64,000 bases of DNA from Actinomycetes bacterium (GCA_021828475.1 JAJZIY010000007.1:30871-94870), one strand, 5' to 3'; numbered from the stretch's first letter, positions 1 through 10,122 are shown. The notes: generated from the sequence alone by a model not told the origin. Translations and numbers: made by a program.

Positions 1-336
1 CAGCACGGGGATCTTCGCTGAGCCTTCCAGCTCCGTCGCGACGTAGTGGGTGCGGTGCCGACCGAGGAGAAGGTCCAGGCGGCCGCCGTCGGCGCGCACG
101 TTGCGTACCCACTGCCCGTCGCCGCGCGGTGAGACGAGGTACCGGGCGTCGCCGAGGACGAGCAGGTTCACCGGCGTCCGGCGCGCCGCCCCGGTCTTCC
201 TGCCCTTGACCTCCAGGACGCGGCTTCCCAAGACGCTGATCCCGAGCCGGGTCAGGCCGGCGACAGCCCTGTTGAAGACATGCTTCGTGAACCACCCCGG
301 GGCGCGGTAGTGGCGTGGTGCCGGTGTTGTGCCCAT
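1..336 (-). CDS. Nitroreductase/quinone reductase family protein (deazaflavin-dependent, Ddn-like), partial
   Basis: The visible 112 codons are the N-terminal part; the C-terminus lies beyond the left edge of the window. The protein reads MGTTPAPRHYRAPGWFTK, then a basic segment with GRKTGAARRTPVNLLVLGD and YLVSPRGDGQWVRNVRADGG. This is the characteristic core of the small split-barrel Ddn family, which uses F420H2 or a related deazaflavin to reduce quinones or nitro compounds. The ATG at 336-334 is preceded by a good GGAGG ribosome binding site seven bases upstream. A consensus-like promoter overlapped by two identical operator sites lies just upstream, so the gene is probably repressed by an unseen regulator, perhaps of TetR type. 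The family assignment is firm; the substrate is unknown. Confidence 0.85.
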   Translation of the reverse strand, partial: MGTTPAPRHYRAPGWFTKHVFNRAVAGLTRLGISVLGSRVLEVKGRKTGAARRTPVNLLVLGDARYLVSPRGDGQWVRNVRADGGRLDLLLGRHRTHYVATELEGSAKIPVL

Positions 337-365
337 GTGGATCCTCCGTGGTGGGGCCGTACTTG

Positions 366-403
366 GCTAACGTTGTTAGCTAACAGTAGCTAACGCAGTT
401 AGC
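366..403. promoter_or_regulatory. Pair of identical 15-bp inverted-repeat operators
   Basis: Two copies of GCTAAC-N3-GTTAGC are present, at 366-380 (spacer GTT) and 389-403 (spacer GCA). Their centres are 23 bp apart, about two helical turns, so two dimers could bind on the same DNA face. They sit in and just after the core promoter of the leftward nitroreductase gene. The size and symmetry suit a TetR-family repressor; that identity is inference, and the regulator gene is not in the window. Confidence 0.75.
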
Positions 404-411
404 TTCGTCAA
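383..411 (-). promoter_or_regulatory. Promoter of the nitroreductase gene
   Basis: Reading leftwards, TTGACG (411-406) is followed after exactly 17 bases by TACTGT (388-383), a near-consensus -35/-10 pair. The right operator copy fills the spacer and the left copy lies just downstream of the -10, which is the layout for repression by blocking polymerase. Confidence 0.65.
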
Positions 412-505
412 GAGGAGGGCATGCTCTCGTCGTGGCCCGGTGCCACTGGTGAGGGCGCAGCTCAGGGCGCACCAGCGCGAGCGCCGCTCATTAGGATCGT
501 CCCTC

Positions 506-1885
506 ATGCCCCGCCGGTCGACCTCGACCTCGGCCTTTGGAGTGTCCAGGCGAGAGAGCCACGACTCGAGCGCCTTTTACCGCAGGTTCAGCCCGCCCGA
601 GCTGTCGGCCGACGGCCACGTCCACCCGGACAAGGACATCGACAGGTTGTTCGTCGGGGACTCCCGCAAGATGGCCGAGGTGCCCGACTCGTCGGTCGCC
701 CTGGTGGTGACCTCGCCGCCGTACTTCGTCGGCAAGCGTTACGAGGAGGCGCTGGGCCAGGACGGCGTACCCGGGAGCTACCTCGAGTACCTGGACATGC
801 TGCGGGACGTGTTCAGCGAATGTGCCCGCACCCTGGAGCCGGGGGGCCGGATCGCTGTCAACGTGGCCAACCTGGGCCGGAGGCCCTACCGCTCCCTGTC
901 CGCCGACGTCACCTCCATCCTGCAGGACGACCTGCGCCTGCTCCTGCGGGGCGAGGTCGTCTGGGCCAAGCAGCGCGGTTCCTCGGGCTCGTGCGCGTGG
1001 GGCAGCTTCCAGAGCCCGGCCAACCCGGTGCTCCGGGACCTGACCGAGCGGGTGGTCGTGGCCTGCAAGGGTCGCTTCGACCGGGCCCTCAGCCCCCGGG
1101 AGCGTGCCCGCCGTGGCCTCCCTCACGAGGCGACCGTCACCCGCGAGGACTTCATGGAGGACACCCTCGACGTCTGGGAGATCCCCTCCGAGAGCGCGAG
1201 ACGGGTGGGGCACCCGGCTCCGTTCCCCGTCGAGCTGGTGGCCCGCTTCATCGAGCTCTACACCTACAGCGGGGACCTGGTCCTGGACCCCTTCGCCGGC
1301 TCCGGTACCACCGCCGTGGCGGCACTGCGAGCCGGTCGCCACTACGCCGGCTACGAGCTGGACGAGGCTTACGTGCGCCTGGCCGAGGAGCGCCTCGCTG
1401 CCGAACGCCGCCGCCCGGCAGGTGAGCGGGGCGACGGGGGGGTGCCACCCGCTGCGGCGCCGGCTGGGGCGGAGGGCAGGTCGGCCAAGGAGCTGGCCCG
1501 CCAGTTGCTGGCCCGGTTGGAGCTGGCTCAGATCCGTGAGGACCGGCGCATGGCCGCCGGCCTGGTCGCGGACTTCGCGGTCGACGGGCCGGACGGGGCA
1601 TCCTGGCTCTTCCTCGTGGCGGGCCCGCACAGCAGCCACCGTGGCGGCCTGCAGAGGGGCGACTCCCTCTGGGCGGCTGTGGCCAAGGCGTCCGTGCTCT
1701 ACCACGCCGCGGCCTCACGGGTCGTGCTGCTCACGACTGCGCTGCCCGCCAAGGGGACCAGCGGGGCCGAAGCCCTGCGCCATGTGAGCGGGCCCGGGCG
1801 GCCGGTCCACGCTGTCGTGGACATCCTGGCGCCTGACGCCGCGGCCCGGCTCGCCGCCATGACGGCGCAAGCGCTGGCTCGGTGA
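506..1885 (+). CDS. Site-specific DNA methyltransferase (SPPY type), apparently orphan
   Basis: A 459-residue protein with the two hallmarks of amino-methyltransferases: catalytic TSPPY (SPPY at residues 70-73) and the SAM-binding FAGSGTT loop near residues 263-269, in that order (beta-class permutation). SPPY indicates N4-cytosine or N6-adenine methylation. The last 130 residues or so are Ala/Arg-rich and form an extra C-terminal region. I chose ATG 506 because TAGGAT lies eight bases upstream, matching the leaderless pattern seen at many genes here; the frame is also open from 440. No restriction enzyme gene lies nearby, so it may be a housekeeping or epigenetic methylase. The last 55 codons are duplicated at 3029-3196. 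Confidence 0.87.
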   Translation: MPRRSTSTSAFGVSRRESHDSSAFYRRFSPPELSADGHVHPDKDIDRLFVGDSRKMAEVPDSSVALVVTSPPYFVGKRYEEALGQDGVPGSYLEYLDMLRDVFSECARTLEPGGRIAVNVANLGRRPYRSLSADVTSILQDDLRLLLRGEVVWAKQRGSSGSCAWGSFQSPANPVLRDLTERVVVACKGRFDRALSPRERARRGLPHEATVTREDFMEDTLDVWEIPSESARRVGHPAPFPVELVARFIELYTYSGDLVLDPFAGSGTTAVAALRAGRHYAGYELDEAYVRLAEERLAAERRRPAGERGDGGVPPAAAPAGAEGRSAKELARQLLARLELAQIREDRRMAAGLVADFAVDGPDGASWLFLVAGPHSSHRGGLQRGDSLWAAVAKASVLYHAAASRVVLLTTALPAKGTSGAEALRHVSGPGRPVHAVVDILAPDAAARLAAMTAQALAR

Positions 1886-1926
1886 CCGCCAAGAGGGCGA
1901 GGGCCCCGGTCGGGAGGGGTTGGACG
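1718..1926. repeat. 209-bp direct repeat, left copy
   Basis: This segment covers the last 55 codons of the methyltransferase, its stop and about 40 bases beyond. It matches 3029-3237 without gaps and with only two differences, at 1840 and 1916. The difference at 1840 is silent in the methyltransferase frame. The copies are 1311 bp apart. Confidence 0.95.
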
Positions 1927-2258
1927 ACGTGTTTGAGTGCTCGGGCAGCGCGGCCGGGGTGAGAAACGCTTTGCATTTGACGCCAAGGGGTGGGACGTTG
2001 GTTCTGCTAGGCATACACCGAAGGCCGGTTCCCGTTGACCTCCTCGATGTGGTCTTGGCGGAGAAGCGGATCGTCGGATCTTCGGGGCACATATGGGACG
2101 AGGACGTCATAACGGCACTGCGGCTAATCGAGGATGGACACGTGCAGACGGATCCGATTGTGAGTAGGGTCGTGAGCCTAGCTGATGCACCCTCTGCGAT
2201 TACTAGTTGGGTGGCGGGGGTTGGGAGGCCGGTCAAGCTGATGGTTGCTGTGCCATGA
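1920..2258 (+). pseudogene. Zinc-type alcohol/polyol dehydrogenase, C-terminal fragment
   Basis: About 112 residues corresponding to the C-terminal third of a medium-chain dehydrogenase. It begins inside the Rossmann domain (DVFECSGSAAGVRNAL), continues with GGTLVLLGI and ends with the usual SLADAPSAI and VKLMV segments. The N-terminal catalytic and zinc-binding part is missing: homology starts right at the end of the left repeat copy, so the gene was cut at the insertion joint. Codon usage and base composition are visibly less GC-rich than the surroundings. Its stop overlaps the start of the next gene (ATGA), so it was part of an operon before being cut. It is almost certainly non-functional. 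Confidence 0.75.
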
Positions 2259-2809
2259 GCGGAATGGCGGAGGGCGCTTGGCAGGCTCTCGCGACGACTC
2301 TGCTGAACCGTTGCGAGCTCGCCTACGAGGCAGCCCTCAGTGGGTTGGATGCATCGGCTCTCAACTGGCAGCGACCGTGGTGGCACAATAGCCTGGGATG
2401 GCTCGGGTGGCACATCGCGCGGAGCTTCGATAGGAATGGCGCCGAGTTGATCGGTATTCCGCAGTTGTGGGTTGAAGGCGGGTTCCGGGATCGGTTTGGC
2501 CTCACGGCCGGTCTGGATGAAACGGGATACGGACAAGATCCCGAGCTGGCGGCGGCGACGGTGTGGACGTCGGGTGCCATGTTGGTGGAGTACCACCGTG
2601 CCGCCGTCAGCGTAGTACGGGAGTATTGCAAGCACGCCGACGATGGGGATTGCTGGCGGAACGTCGTAAGTACGACGCTCGGCAACCAGGCGGCGGTTCT
2701 AGAACGGATTGCAGGCATGGTGGCGGATGCGTTGCAACACTTGGGGCAAATGAGTGTGATTGTGAAAGCTCAGGGCGCCGGTGGCGTGGCGTTGGGGGAC
2801 CGGCAGTGA
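2255..2809 (+). CDS. DinB-like four-helix protein (putative)
   Basis: A 184-residue protein, intact in length. It has an N-terminal helix with LLNRCELAYEAALSGLD, a WWHNSLGWLGWHIARSFD segment resembling the helix that carries the first metal-binding histidine in DinB/YfiT-like proteins, a central acidic region, and a late helix (VADALQHLGQMSVI) resembling the H-x3-Q end of such domains. DinB-type proteins are often metal-dependent thiol transferases (bacillithiol or mycothiol), but no substrate can be assigned here. The ATG overlaps the stop of the dehydrogenase fragment, and the stop overlaps the next GTG, so it is the middle gene of a transferred operon fragment. It has lower GC than its neighbours. 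The family call is moderate. Confidence 0.6.
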   Translation: MSGMAEGAWQALATTLLNRCELAYEAALSGLDASALNWQRPWWHNSLGWLGWHIARSFDRNGAELIGIPQLWVEGGFRDRFGLTAGLDETGYGQDPELAAATVWTSGAMLVEYHRAAVSVVREYCKHADDGDCWRNVVSTTLGNQAAVLERIAGMVADALQHLGQMSVIVKAQGAGGVALGDRQ

Positions 2810-3147
2810 GTAGTGGGCGGTCGGAGTTGCTTGAGTTCCACCTCCCCGGAGCGGGCCCAGTCATCGCTGGGCTAACTTGGGGGCAAAGCGCGATGTATTG
2901 GCCGCTCCAATGGTTCGGTGCTGAGGCGCCCAGCTTCTTCAACATGAAGACCGTCGTGAGCCTGACCGCTAGGCGTCCGGTCAGCGCTGTTCCAAGGGTG
3001 TTGGGGGCGGCGGTGACAACATTCGACGCGGGTCGTGCTGCTCACGACTGCGCTGCCCGCCAAGGGGACCAGCGGGGCCGAAGCCCTGCGCCATGTGAGC
3101 GGGCCCGGGCGGCCGGTCCACGCTGTCGTGGACATCCTGGCGCCTGA
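2806..3147 (+). pseudogene. Truncated gene of unknown function running into the right repeat copy
   Basis: Starts at a GTG overlapping the stop of the DinB-like gene. About 74 codons (to 3028) look like genuine coding sequence: ELLEFHLPGAGPVIAGLTWG and MYWPLQWFGAEAPSFF, with lower GC than the chromosome. At 3029 the frame enters the duplicated methyltransferase tail in the wrong frame and continues as Arg/Ala-rich nonsense until the stop at 3145-3147. The gene is therefore cut at its 3' end by the insertion joint, mirroring the 5' cut of the dehydrogenase at the left joint. I do not recognise the family. Confidence 0.6.
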
Positions 3148-3237
3148 CGCAGCGGCCCGGCTCGCCGCCATGACGGCGCAAGCGCTGGCTCGGTGACCGC
3201 CAAGAGGGCGAGGGCCCCGGTCGGGACGGGTTGGACG
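3029..3237. repeat. 209-bp direct repeat, right copy (duplicated methyltransferase tail)
   Basis: Second copy of 1718-1926. It contains a promoterless, startless 55-codon tail of the methyltransferase (3029-3196, same stop) and its downstream flank. A shorter echo follows: the 18-bp string GGCCCCGGTCGGGACGGG at the end of the copy recurs at about 3247-3264, so this joint has also undergone local duplication. Confidence 0.95.
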
Positions 3238-3320
3238 GGTTGGACGGGCCCCGGTCGGGACGGGTCGGCGGCCCCGGCAGGCGGTCCTCACCTCGACCGG
3301 TGGGTTACAGGCGGGCCACC

Positions 3321-4616
3321 TCAGGCGGCGGAGGGGCCCTTGGCCCGGGCGATGGCGACGAGCGCCTTGTAGGCGGCCTCGGCGGGGCCGACCTCCTCGG
3401 GGCGCATCATGTTGGACATGATGCGCAACAGCCACTCCATGACGGACCGGCTGTGCATGCCCGTGTAGGTGCAGGCCCGCATGACCTCAGGCCGGCCGAT
3501 GGCCCGGACGAACGCCCTGGCCACCCGGTAGTACAGCCCGTAGCGCTCCTCGAGGCGCTTCTCGTAGAGGGTCAGGGCAGCCGGGCCGCCGGCGACCAGG
3601 GCCTCGTCGAGCACCTCGGCCGCCAGCCGCCCCGTCTCGTAGCCGTAGGCGATGCCCTCCCCGTTGAAGGGGTTGATCATGCCGCTGGCGTCGCCGACCA
3701 CGAGGTGGGAGGGGCCCGAGCGGGGGCCGACGGACATGCCCATGGGCAGGCGCCCGCCCGTCGCCGGGCCGAGGCAGGTCTCGGGACGTATGTCCCAGGC
3801 CGCAGGAGCGAACTTGGTGAAGGCTTCGAGCAGCTGGGTGGTGTTGGCGCCCTTCCAGATGCGCGACGTGGTGAGCAGGCCTACGCCGACGTTGACGCGC
3901 CCGTCCCCCAGGGGGAATATCCACCCGTAGCCGGGCATGGAGTGACCGGACTCGTCCCTTATGTCGAGCCAGGAGTCGATCCAGGGCTCGTCGTGGAGCG
4001 GGGACGTCCAGTAGCCGCGCAGGGCCATGCCCTGGGGGTAGTCGCGGCGGCGGGCGTTGCCCAGCGCCCACCCGAAGCGGGAGTTGGCCCCGTCGGCGAC
4101 CACCACGTAGCGGGCGGTGATGGTGCCGGTGTAGCCGTCGTCGCCCCTGGCCACCATGCGGGCACCTACCAGGCTCCCGCCCTCCATGACCGGCTCGACG
4201 GCCTCGGTGTGCTGCCACAGCGTCGCCCCGGCCTTGGCAGCATTGCCTGCCACCATGCCGTCGAGGTCCTTGCGGGTGATGACGTAGCCGTAGCGCGGGA
4301 GCCCCGGGACCTCCGGCCAGGGCAGGTCGAGCGTCCGCCCGAAGCCGTGGGAGCGCAGCCCCTCGTAACGGTGGGCGGCGGCGAGCTCCTGGCCGAGCCC
4401 CATGTCCTGGATCTGGCGCACCGAACGCGGTGTCAGGCCGTCACCGCAGGTCTTCTCCCGGGGAAAGGCCTTGCGCTCAACCACGGCCACGTCGTGACCG
4501 GCCCTGGCCAGCCAGTAGGCGCAGGAGGCGCCGCCGGGCCCCGCGCCGATGACCAGGACGTCGCGATGGTTGCCGGCACCCGGGGGATGGCCGGCCGTCG
4601 GGCTGCTGGGAGTCAT
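3321..4616 (-). CDS. Geranylgeranyl reductase family FAD-dependent oxidoreductase
   Basis: A 431-residue flavoprotein. The FAD dinucleotide fold is at the N-terminus (VLVIGAGPGGASCAYWLARA, residues 20-39), followed by ERKAFPREKTCGDGLTPRSV, the conserved Cys-containing loop of the geranylgeranyl-reductase family. VVADGANSRFG and the second FAD motif VVGDASGMINPFNGEGI come later. Such enzymes saturate isoprenoid double bonds; beside a complex I operon in an actinomycete the likely substrate is the menaquinone side chain (MenJ-like), which is an inference from context. The start ATG has GGAGG three bases upstream. The gene is divergent from nuoA with a 174-bp shared upstream region. Confidence 0.85.
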   Translation of the reverse strand: MTPSSPTAGHPPGAGNHRDVLVIGAGPGGASCAYWLARAGHDVAVVERKAFPREKTCGDGLTPRSVRQIQDMGLGQELAAAHRYEGLRSHGFGRTLDLPWPEVPGLPRYGYVITRKDLDGMVAGNAAKAGATLWQHTEAVEPVMEGGSLVGARMVARGDDGYTGTITARYVVVADGANSRFGWALGNARRRDYPQGMALRGYWTSPLHDEPWIDSWLDIRDESGHSMPGYGWIFPLGDGRVNVGVGLLTTSRIWKGANTTQLLEAFTKFAPAAWDIRPETCLGPATGGRLPMGMSVGPRSGPSHLVVGDASGMINPFNGEGIAYGYETGRLAAEVLDEALVAGGPAALTLYEKRLEERYGLYYRVARAFVRAIGRPEVMRACTYTGMHSRSVMEWLLRIMSNMMRPEEVGPAEAAYKALVAIARAKGPSAA

Positions 4617-4775
4617 CTGCCTCCGTGGGCTTCTACCTATGCCCACCGCAGCGGCGGGACGACGTGGTGCCCCGACGATGGTACTGCCTGCCCCCGGGGT
4701 TGCCGCCCGGCGACGGCCAACGTGCCGGCGGAGGCGCCCCGACACCCCAATATGTGCCCGACCGGTGCGCGGCGC

Positions 4776-4781
4776 TAGCCT
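4776..4781 (+). promoter_or_regulatory. -10-like element for the nuo operon
   Basis: TAGCCT ends nine bases before the nuoA ATG, and no ribosome binding site lies between. This suggests a leaderless or nearly leaderless nuo transcript. Nearly the same string (TAGCCT followed by GGGCC) precedes hemB on the other strand at 41052-41047. Confidence 0.45.
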
Positions 4782-4790
4782 GGGCCGCCG

Positions 4791-5363
4791 ATGGACCAGT
4801 ACCTGCCCATCCTCCTCATCCTCGTCCTGGCCACGGCGTTCGCCGCGGTCTCGTTCGTGGCGTCCAAGCTGCTCGGCCCGGGCGGCCGCCTCAACCCGGC
4901 CAAGCTCGGGCCCTACGAGTCGGGCATCGCACCCCACAGGGACCCGGCACCACGTTTCCCGGTGCGCTTCTACCTGGTCGCCATGATCTTCATCATCTTC
5001 GACATCGAGGTCGTGTTCCTCTATCCCTTCGCCGTGATGTTCCGCCAGCTCTCGACTTTCGGGCTGGTGGAGATGGCGTCCTTCGCCGTCGTGGTCTTCA
5101 TCGCCTTCGCCTACCTCGTCTCCGAAGGCGCGCTCGACTGGGGCCCCGCCAAGCGGCTCGGTAGCCGGTCGGGGGCACCGTCGGCCAGGACGCTCAACTC
5201 GACCATCCGCCGCGTCGGCCGTCCCGGTGTGCCGGGCGGGCAGCGGCTGGCCCCCAGCCACTCCGGCGACCACGCACGCACCGACCAGCCCGAGCCGGCC
5301 GGCGCACCGGTGGGCGTGCCGGCGGCGACGGCTGGGCCGACCGACTCGACAAGGGACGACTGA
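4791..5363 (+). CDS. nuoA: NADH-quinone oxidoreductase subunit A
   Basis: NuoA is a small membrane subunit of complex I near the quinone channel. The 190-residue protein has three membrane helices (about residues 5-25, 62-85 and 92-115). Between the first two is the loop [20 protein letters not shown], and after it [20 protein letters not shown] with the conserved acidic residues. It is longer than the usual 120-150 residues: a Pro/Ala/Ser-rich tail of about 65 residues follows the third helix. It is the first gene of the operon. Its TGA overlaps the nuoB ATG, implying translational coupling. Confidence 0.95.
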   Translation: MDQYLPILLILVLATAFAAVSFVASKLLGPGGRLNPAKLGPYESGIAPHRDPAPRFPVRFYLVAMIFIIFDIEVVFLYPFAVMFRQLSTFGLVEMASFAVVVFIAFAYLVSEGALDWGPAKRLGSRSGAPSARTLNSTIRRVGRPGVPGGQRLAPSHSGDHARTDQPEPAGAPVGVPAATAGPTDSTRDD

Positions 5364-5932
5364 TGGGCCTAGAGGACCTGCACCACAACTTCTTCACCGG
5401 CACCCTCGAGGGGGTCGTCAAATGGGCCCGCGCCTCCAGCTCGTGGGGCGCCAACTTCGGCCTGGCGTGCTGTGCCATCGAGATGATGGCGTCCGGCGCC
5501 GCCAACTTCGACCTGGCCCGCTTCGGGATGGAGGTCTTCCGGGCCTCCCCCCGCCAGGCGGACCTGATGATCGTCGCCGGCCGGGTCAGCCAGAAGATGG
5601 CTCCGGTCCTGCGCCAGGTCTACGACCAGATGCTCGAGCCCAAGTGGGTCATCTCCATGGGTGTGTGCGCCTCGACGGGTGGCATGTTCAACAACTACGC
5701 AATCGTCCAGGGCGTCGACCAGGTGGTGCCCGTGGACGTCTACACGCCCGGCTGCCCGCCGGCACCGGAGACCCTCATCCACTCCATCCTGACCCTCCAC
5801 GAGAAGATCCGTACGGGTGAGATCACACGCCGCCGCGCCGCAACGGGTGCCGGCGCCGCGCTCCATGTGCTGGAGGCGCCCCGCCTCCAGCTGAGCGGCG
5901 CCCATGGCTCCAGCCCGGCGGTGGGCCGGTGA
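5363..5932 (+). CDS. nuoB: NADH-quinone oxidoreductase subunit B
   Basis: NuoB carries the N2 [4Fe-4S] cluster, the last iron-sulfur centre before quinone. Its four ligands are visible: the tandem pair C36-C37 ([12 protein letters not shown]), C102 (MGVCASTGG) and C131 (PGCPPAPE). At 189 residues it is slightly longer than many homologues, with a divergent C-terminal tail after about residue 150. Its start overlaps the nuoA stop by one base and its TGA overlaps the GTG of nuoC. Confidence 0.96.
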   Translation: MGLEDLHHNFFTGTLEGVVKWARASSSWGANFGLACCAIEMMASGAANFDLARFGMEVFRASPRQADLMIVAGRVSQKMAPVLRQVYDQMLEPKWVISMGVCASTGGMFNNYAIVQGVDQVVPVDVYTPGCPPAPETLIHSILTLHEKIRTGEITRRRAATGAGAALHVLEAPRLQLSGAHGSSPAVGR

Positions 5933-6525
5933 GCGAGGGACGGGGCAACGGGGAGCCCCAGGAGGGGCCGGGCCGGCCGCTCCCGCCCGGGGAGCCGCTG
6001 GGCACGGGCTCAGGAGCGCACGAGCCGCAGGCCGGCGAGGTCGAGGCCGCCGGCCGTGAGCTGCTCCACGGGTGCCCCGTGACGGAGGCCCTCGGGCAGC
6101 GCACCGTCCACACCGACCGCCGGCGTTACCTGCCGCTCATGGAGGCGCTCTACCGCGACGGGTTCGAGGCCTGCATGGGGGTCACGGGCGTGGACTACCT
6201 GACGCACCCGGGCCGTGACCTCCCCGAGGACCTGCGTGCCGAGCGTTTCGAGGTCGTGGTCGAGCTCCTCTCGCTGTCCAGGCGGGAGCGCCTGAGGGTG
6301 CGCTGCCAGGTGCCGGAGGCCGATCCCCGACTCCCGAGCCTCTTCGACCTCTGGCCGGGCAGCGAGGCCCACGAGCGCGAGACCTACGACATGTTCGGCG
6401 TCGTCTTCGACGACCACCCCGACCTCACCCGGATACTCATGCCGGAGGACTGGGAGGGGCACCCCCTTCGCAAGGACTACGCCACAGGGCACGTGCCCGT
6501 GCAGTTCAAGGAGGCGCCCAAGTGA
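5929..6525 (+). CDS. nuoC: NADH-quinone oxidoreductase subunit C
   Basis: The 30-kDa peripheral subunit that packs against NuoD at the quinone site. It has 198 residues. The first 50 or so are a Gly/Pro-rich extension; the conserved fold begins near [21 protein letters not shown]. The signature [18 protein letters not shown], followed by [17 protein letters not shown], is unmistakable. The GTG start overlaps the nuoB stop (GTGA) and the stop overlaps the nuoD start. NuoC and NuoD are separate here, not fused as in E. coli. Confidence 0.95.
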   Translation: MSEGRGNGEPQEGPGRPLPPGEPLGTGSGAHEPQAGEVEAAGRELLHGCPVTEALGQRTVHTDRRRYLPLMEALYRDGFEACMGVTGVDYLTHPGRDLPEDLRAERFEVVVELLSLSRRERLRVRCQVPEADPRLPSLFDLWPGSEAHERETYDMFGVVFDDHPDLTRILMPEDWEGHPLRKDYATGHVPVQFKEAPK

Positions 6526-7901
6526 CCGATGCCCCGACCGGGGGCGGTGGCGGCGCGGCGCGCGGCGCGCTCTCGCTCGACGAGCTGCTGAAGGCGAAGA
6601 CGTCCGAAGGCGCCCAGGAGATGCTGGCCCGCCAGGACTCGACCGTCAGGGAGCTGCGCTCGGAGGTGGGCGGTGTGCTGCGCCTGCCCGAGGGCGTGGA
6701 CATCGACGCCTCCGACGTCAACTACGAGGCACCTGACGACGAGACGATGATCCTCAACCTCGGCCCGTCGCACCCCTCTACGCACGGCGTGCTCCGCGTG
6801 ATGGTCGAGATCAAGGGCGAGCAGGTCCTGCGGACCAAGCCGGTCATCGGCTACCTCCACACCGGTATGGAGAAGACCGGCGAGGAGCTGATGTTCCACC
6901 AGGGCTCCACCAACGTCACCCGCATGGACTACCTGTCGCCCTTCTTCAACGAGCTGGCCTACAGCCTCTCGGTGGAGAAGCTGACCGGCACGACGTTGCC
7001 CGACCGGGCCGTGTGGATCCGCATGCTCATGTGCGAGCTCAACCGGATCTCGTCCCACCTGCTCTGGCTGGCCACCAACGGCGCCGACCTCGGCGCCCTC
7101 AACATGCTCGTCTACGGGTGGCGCGAGCGTGAGCTGGTGCTGGCCTTCTTCGAGAAGGTCACCGGCCTGCGCATGAACCACAACTACATCCGCCCGGGCG
7201 GCGTCGCCGCCGACCTGCCCGACGGCTGGCGCGACGACGTGGACGCCATATGCGACGTCGTGTCGCGGCGGATGGACGAGTACGACAACCTTCTGACCGG
7301 GCAGCCCATCCTGCAGGCCCGCATGGACGGGGTCGGCGCGCTGGACGCCGCGACAGCTGTGGGGCTCGGGCTCACGGGCCCGCTGCTGCGCTCGACCGGC
7401 GTCTCCTACGACGTGAGGCGCGACTTCCCCTATCTCGCGTACGAGGCGGTCGACTTCGACGTCATCGTCGGGACCGGGGGCGACTGCTGGGACCGCTTCG
7501 CCATCCGGATGAACGAGATCCGCGAGTCGCTCAAGATCGTCCGCCAGGTGGCCAAGGCGATGCCGGCCGGCGACTACCGGGTGCAGGACAAGAAGCTGAC
7601 ACCGCCGCCCCGCAACCGCATCGACGAGTCGATGGAAGCCCTCATCCATCACTTCAAGCTGTTCACGGAGGGCTTCCGGGTGGCCCCGGGCGACGCCTAC
7701 GTCCCGGTGGAGTCGCCGCGGGGGGAGCTCGGGTGCTACGTCGTGTCCGACGGCACGTCCAGGCCCTACAGGCTTCACGTCCGGGGGCCATCGTTCTCCA
7801 ACCTGCAGGCTCTCGCCCCGATGGCCCGCGGAGGGTTCATCCCCGACGTGATCGCCTGCATCTCGAGCATCGACCCCGTCCTGGGGGACGTGGACCGTTG
7901 A
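6522..7901 (+). CDS. nuoD: NADH-quinone oxidoreductase subunit D
   Basis: The 49-kDa subunit that forms the quinone-binding cavity with NuoB. It has 459 residues with a Gly/Ala-rich N-terminal extension of about 75 residues before the conserved LNLGPSHPSTHGVLR. This is followed by the conserved blocks GYLHTGMEK, TRMDYLSPFFNELAY and VESPRGELGCYVVSDG. The usual C-terminal Asp-Arg is present (GDVDR). The GTG start overlaps the nuoC stop (GTGA). A 97-bp gap to nuoE is the largest inside the operon. Confidence 0.96.
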   Translation: MTDAPTGGGGGAARGALSLDELLKAKTSEGAQEMLARQDSTVRELRSEVGGVLRLPEGVDIDASDVNYEAPDDETMILNLGPSHPSTHGVLRVMVEIKGEQVLRTKPVIGYLHTGMEKTGEELMFHQGSTNVTRMDYLSPFFNELAYSLSVEKLTGTTLPDRAVWIRMLMCELNRISSHLLWLATNGADLGALNMLVYGWRERELVLAFFEKVTGLRMNHNYIRPGGVAADLPDGWRDDVDAICDVVSRRMDEYDNLLTGQPILQARMDGVGALDAATAVGLGLTGPLLRSTGVSYDVRRDFPYLAYEAVDFDVIVGTGGDCWDRFAIRMNEIRESLKIVRQVAKAMPAGDYRVQDKKLTPPPRNRIDESMEALIHHFKLFTEGFRVAPGDAYVPVESPRGELGCYVVSDGTSRPYRLHVRGPSFSNLQALAPMARGGFIPDVIACISSIDPVLGDVDR

Positions 7902-7998
7902 GGGGTGCCACGACCGACGCGACCCGGGCAGGCGGCCCTGGGGGCGTCTTCGCGCCCGATTGGTCACGCGCCCGGCGTCTAGGCAAAGATCAATAGAC

Positions 7999-8768
7999 GT
8001 GGCCCGGCTGAACGAGGACAACCTGGTGCGAGCGCGGGAGCTCGTAGCTCTCTACCCGCACAAGCGTTCCGCGCTGATCCCCCTGCTGCACCTGCTCCAG
8101 GAGCAGGACGGGTACCTCACCACCGACGGCATGCAGCACGTGGCCGAGCTGGTGGAGCTGACGCCGGCCGAGGTACGGGGCACCGCCAGTTTCTACGACA
8201 TGTTCCACCTGGAGCCGGTCGGCAAGTACCTCGTCGCCGTGTGCACCAACATCGCCTGCCTGCTGCACGGCGCCTACGACCTGGTCGAGCACATCGAACA
8301 ATCGCTCGGCATCCACCCCGGCGAGACGACGCCCGACGGCATGTTCACCCTGGAGGACGCCGAGTGCCTGGCGCTGTGCGGCAACGCCCCCTGTGTGACG
8401 GTCAACTGGCGCTACTTCGGTGACCTCACGGCCGACGGTTGGGACAGCCTGGTCGAGGACCTGCGCTCGGGCCGCCTGGACGACGAGGTGCCCCCGCACG
8501 GGACCCTGAGCCGGGTCCGCCGGGCGGTGGGCCTGATGGCGGGTGGGGCGGCCGGCTCCACCGAGGGTGTGGCGGCACCCCGGCCCGCTCCGGACCTGGC
8601 GACGTCCAGGACCACCCCCGCCGTGGCAAGCACGCTGGCTCCCGGAGGCGTACCGCGCGACGCAGTCGCAGGCGGCGGCACGCAGGCGCAGGCGGCCGGT
8701 GCCGATGGCAGGGCTGCCGGCAGGGGCGGCACCGACGCCGGGGCCGCGGTCACCGGGACGGAGGACCA

Positions 8769-8772
<4 letters not shown>
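7999..8772 (+). CDS. nuoE: NADH-quinone oxidoreductase subunit E
   Basis: The 24-kDa thioredoxin-like subunit carrying the N1a [2Fe-2S] cluster. Ligands counted from GTG 7999 are C82 and C87 (VCTNIAC) and C123 and C127 (AECLALC). I prefer GTG 7999 because the conserved protein begins at ARLNEDNLVRARELVALYPH; a TTG at 7960 would add 13 residues. The usual domain ends near residue 160. About 95 further residues are Ala/Gly/Thr-rich and probably disordered, an unusual tail. The TGA overlaps the nuoF GTG. Confidence 0.93.

Positions 8773-10122
<1,350 letters not shown>

Noticed and set aside
440..505. Longer methyltransferase start at 440 and the 334-codon frame from 421.
   Set aside because: The extra residues are Arg/Ser-rich without family similarity. 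TAGGAT eight bases before ATG 506 fits the window-wide promoter pattern. The 421 frame is a shadow of the true gene.
3231..4778. 515-codon open frame on the plus strand.
   Set aside because: It lies opposite the geranylgeranyl reductase, has Gly/Val/Arg-rich composition typical of antisense frames in high-GC DNA, and shows no domain.
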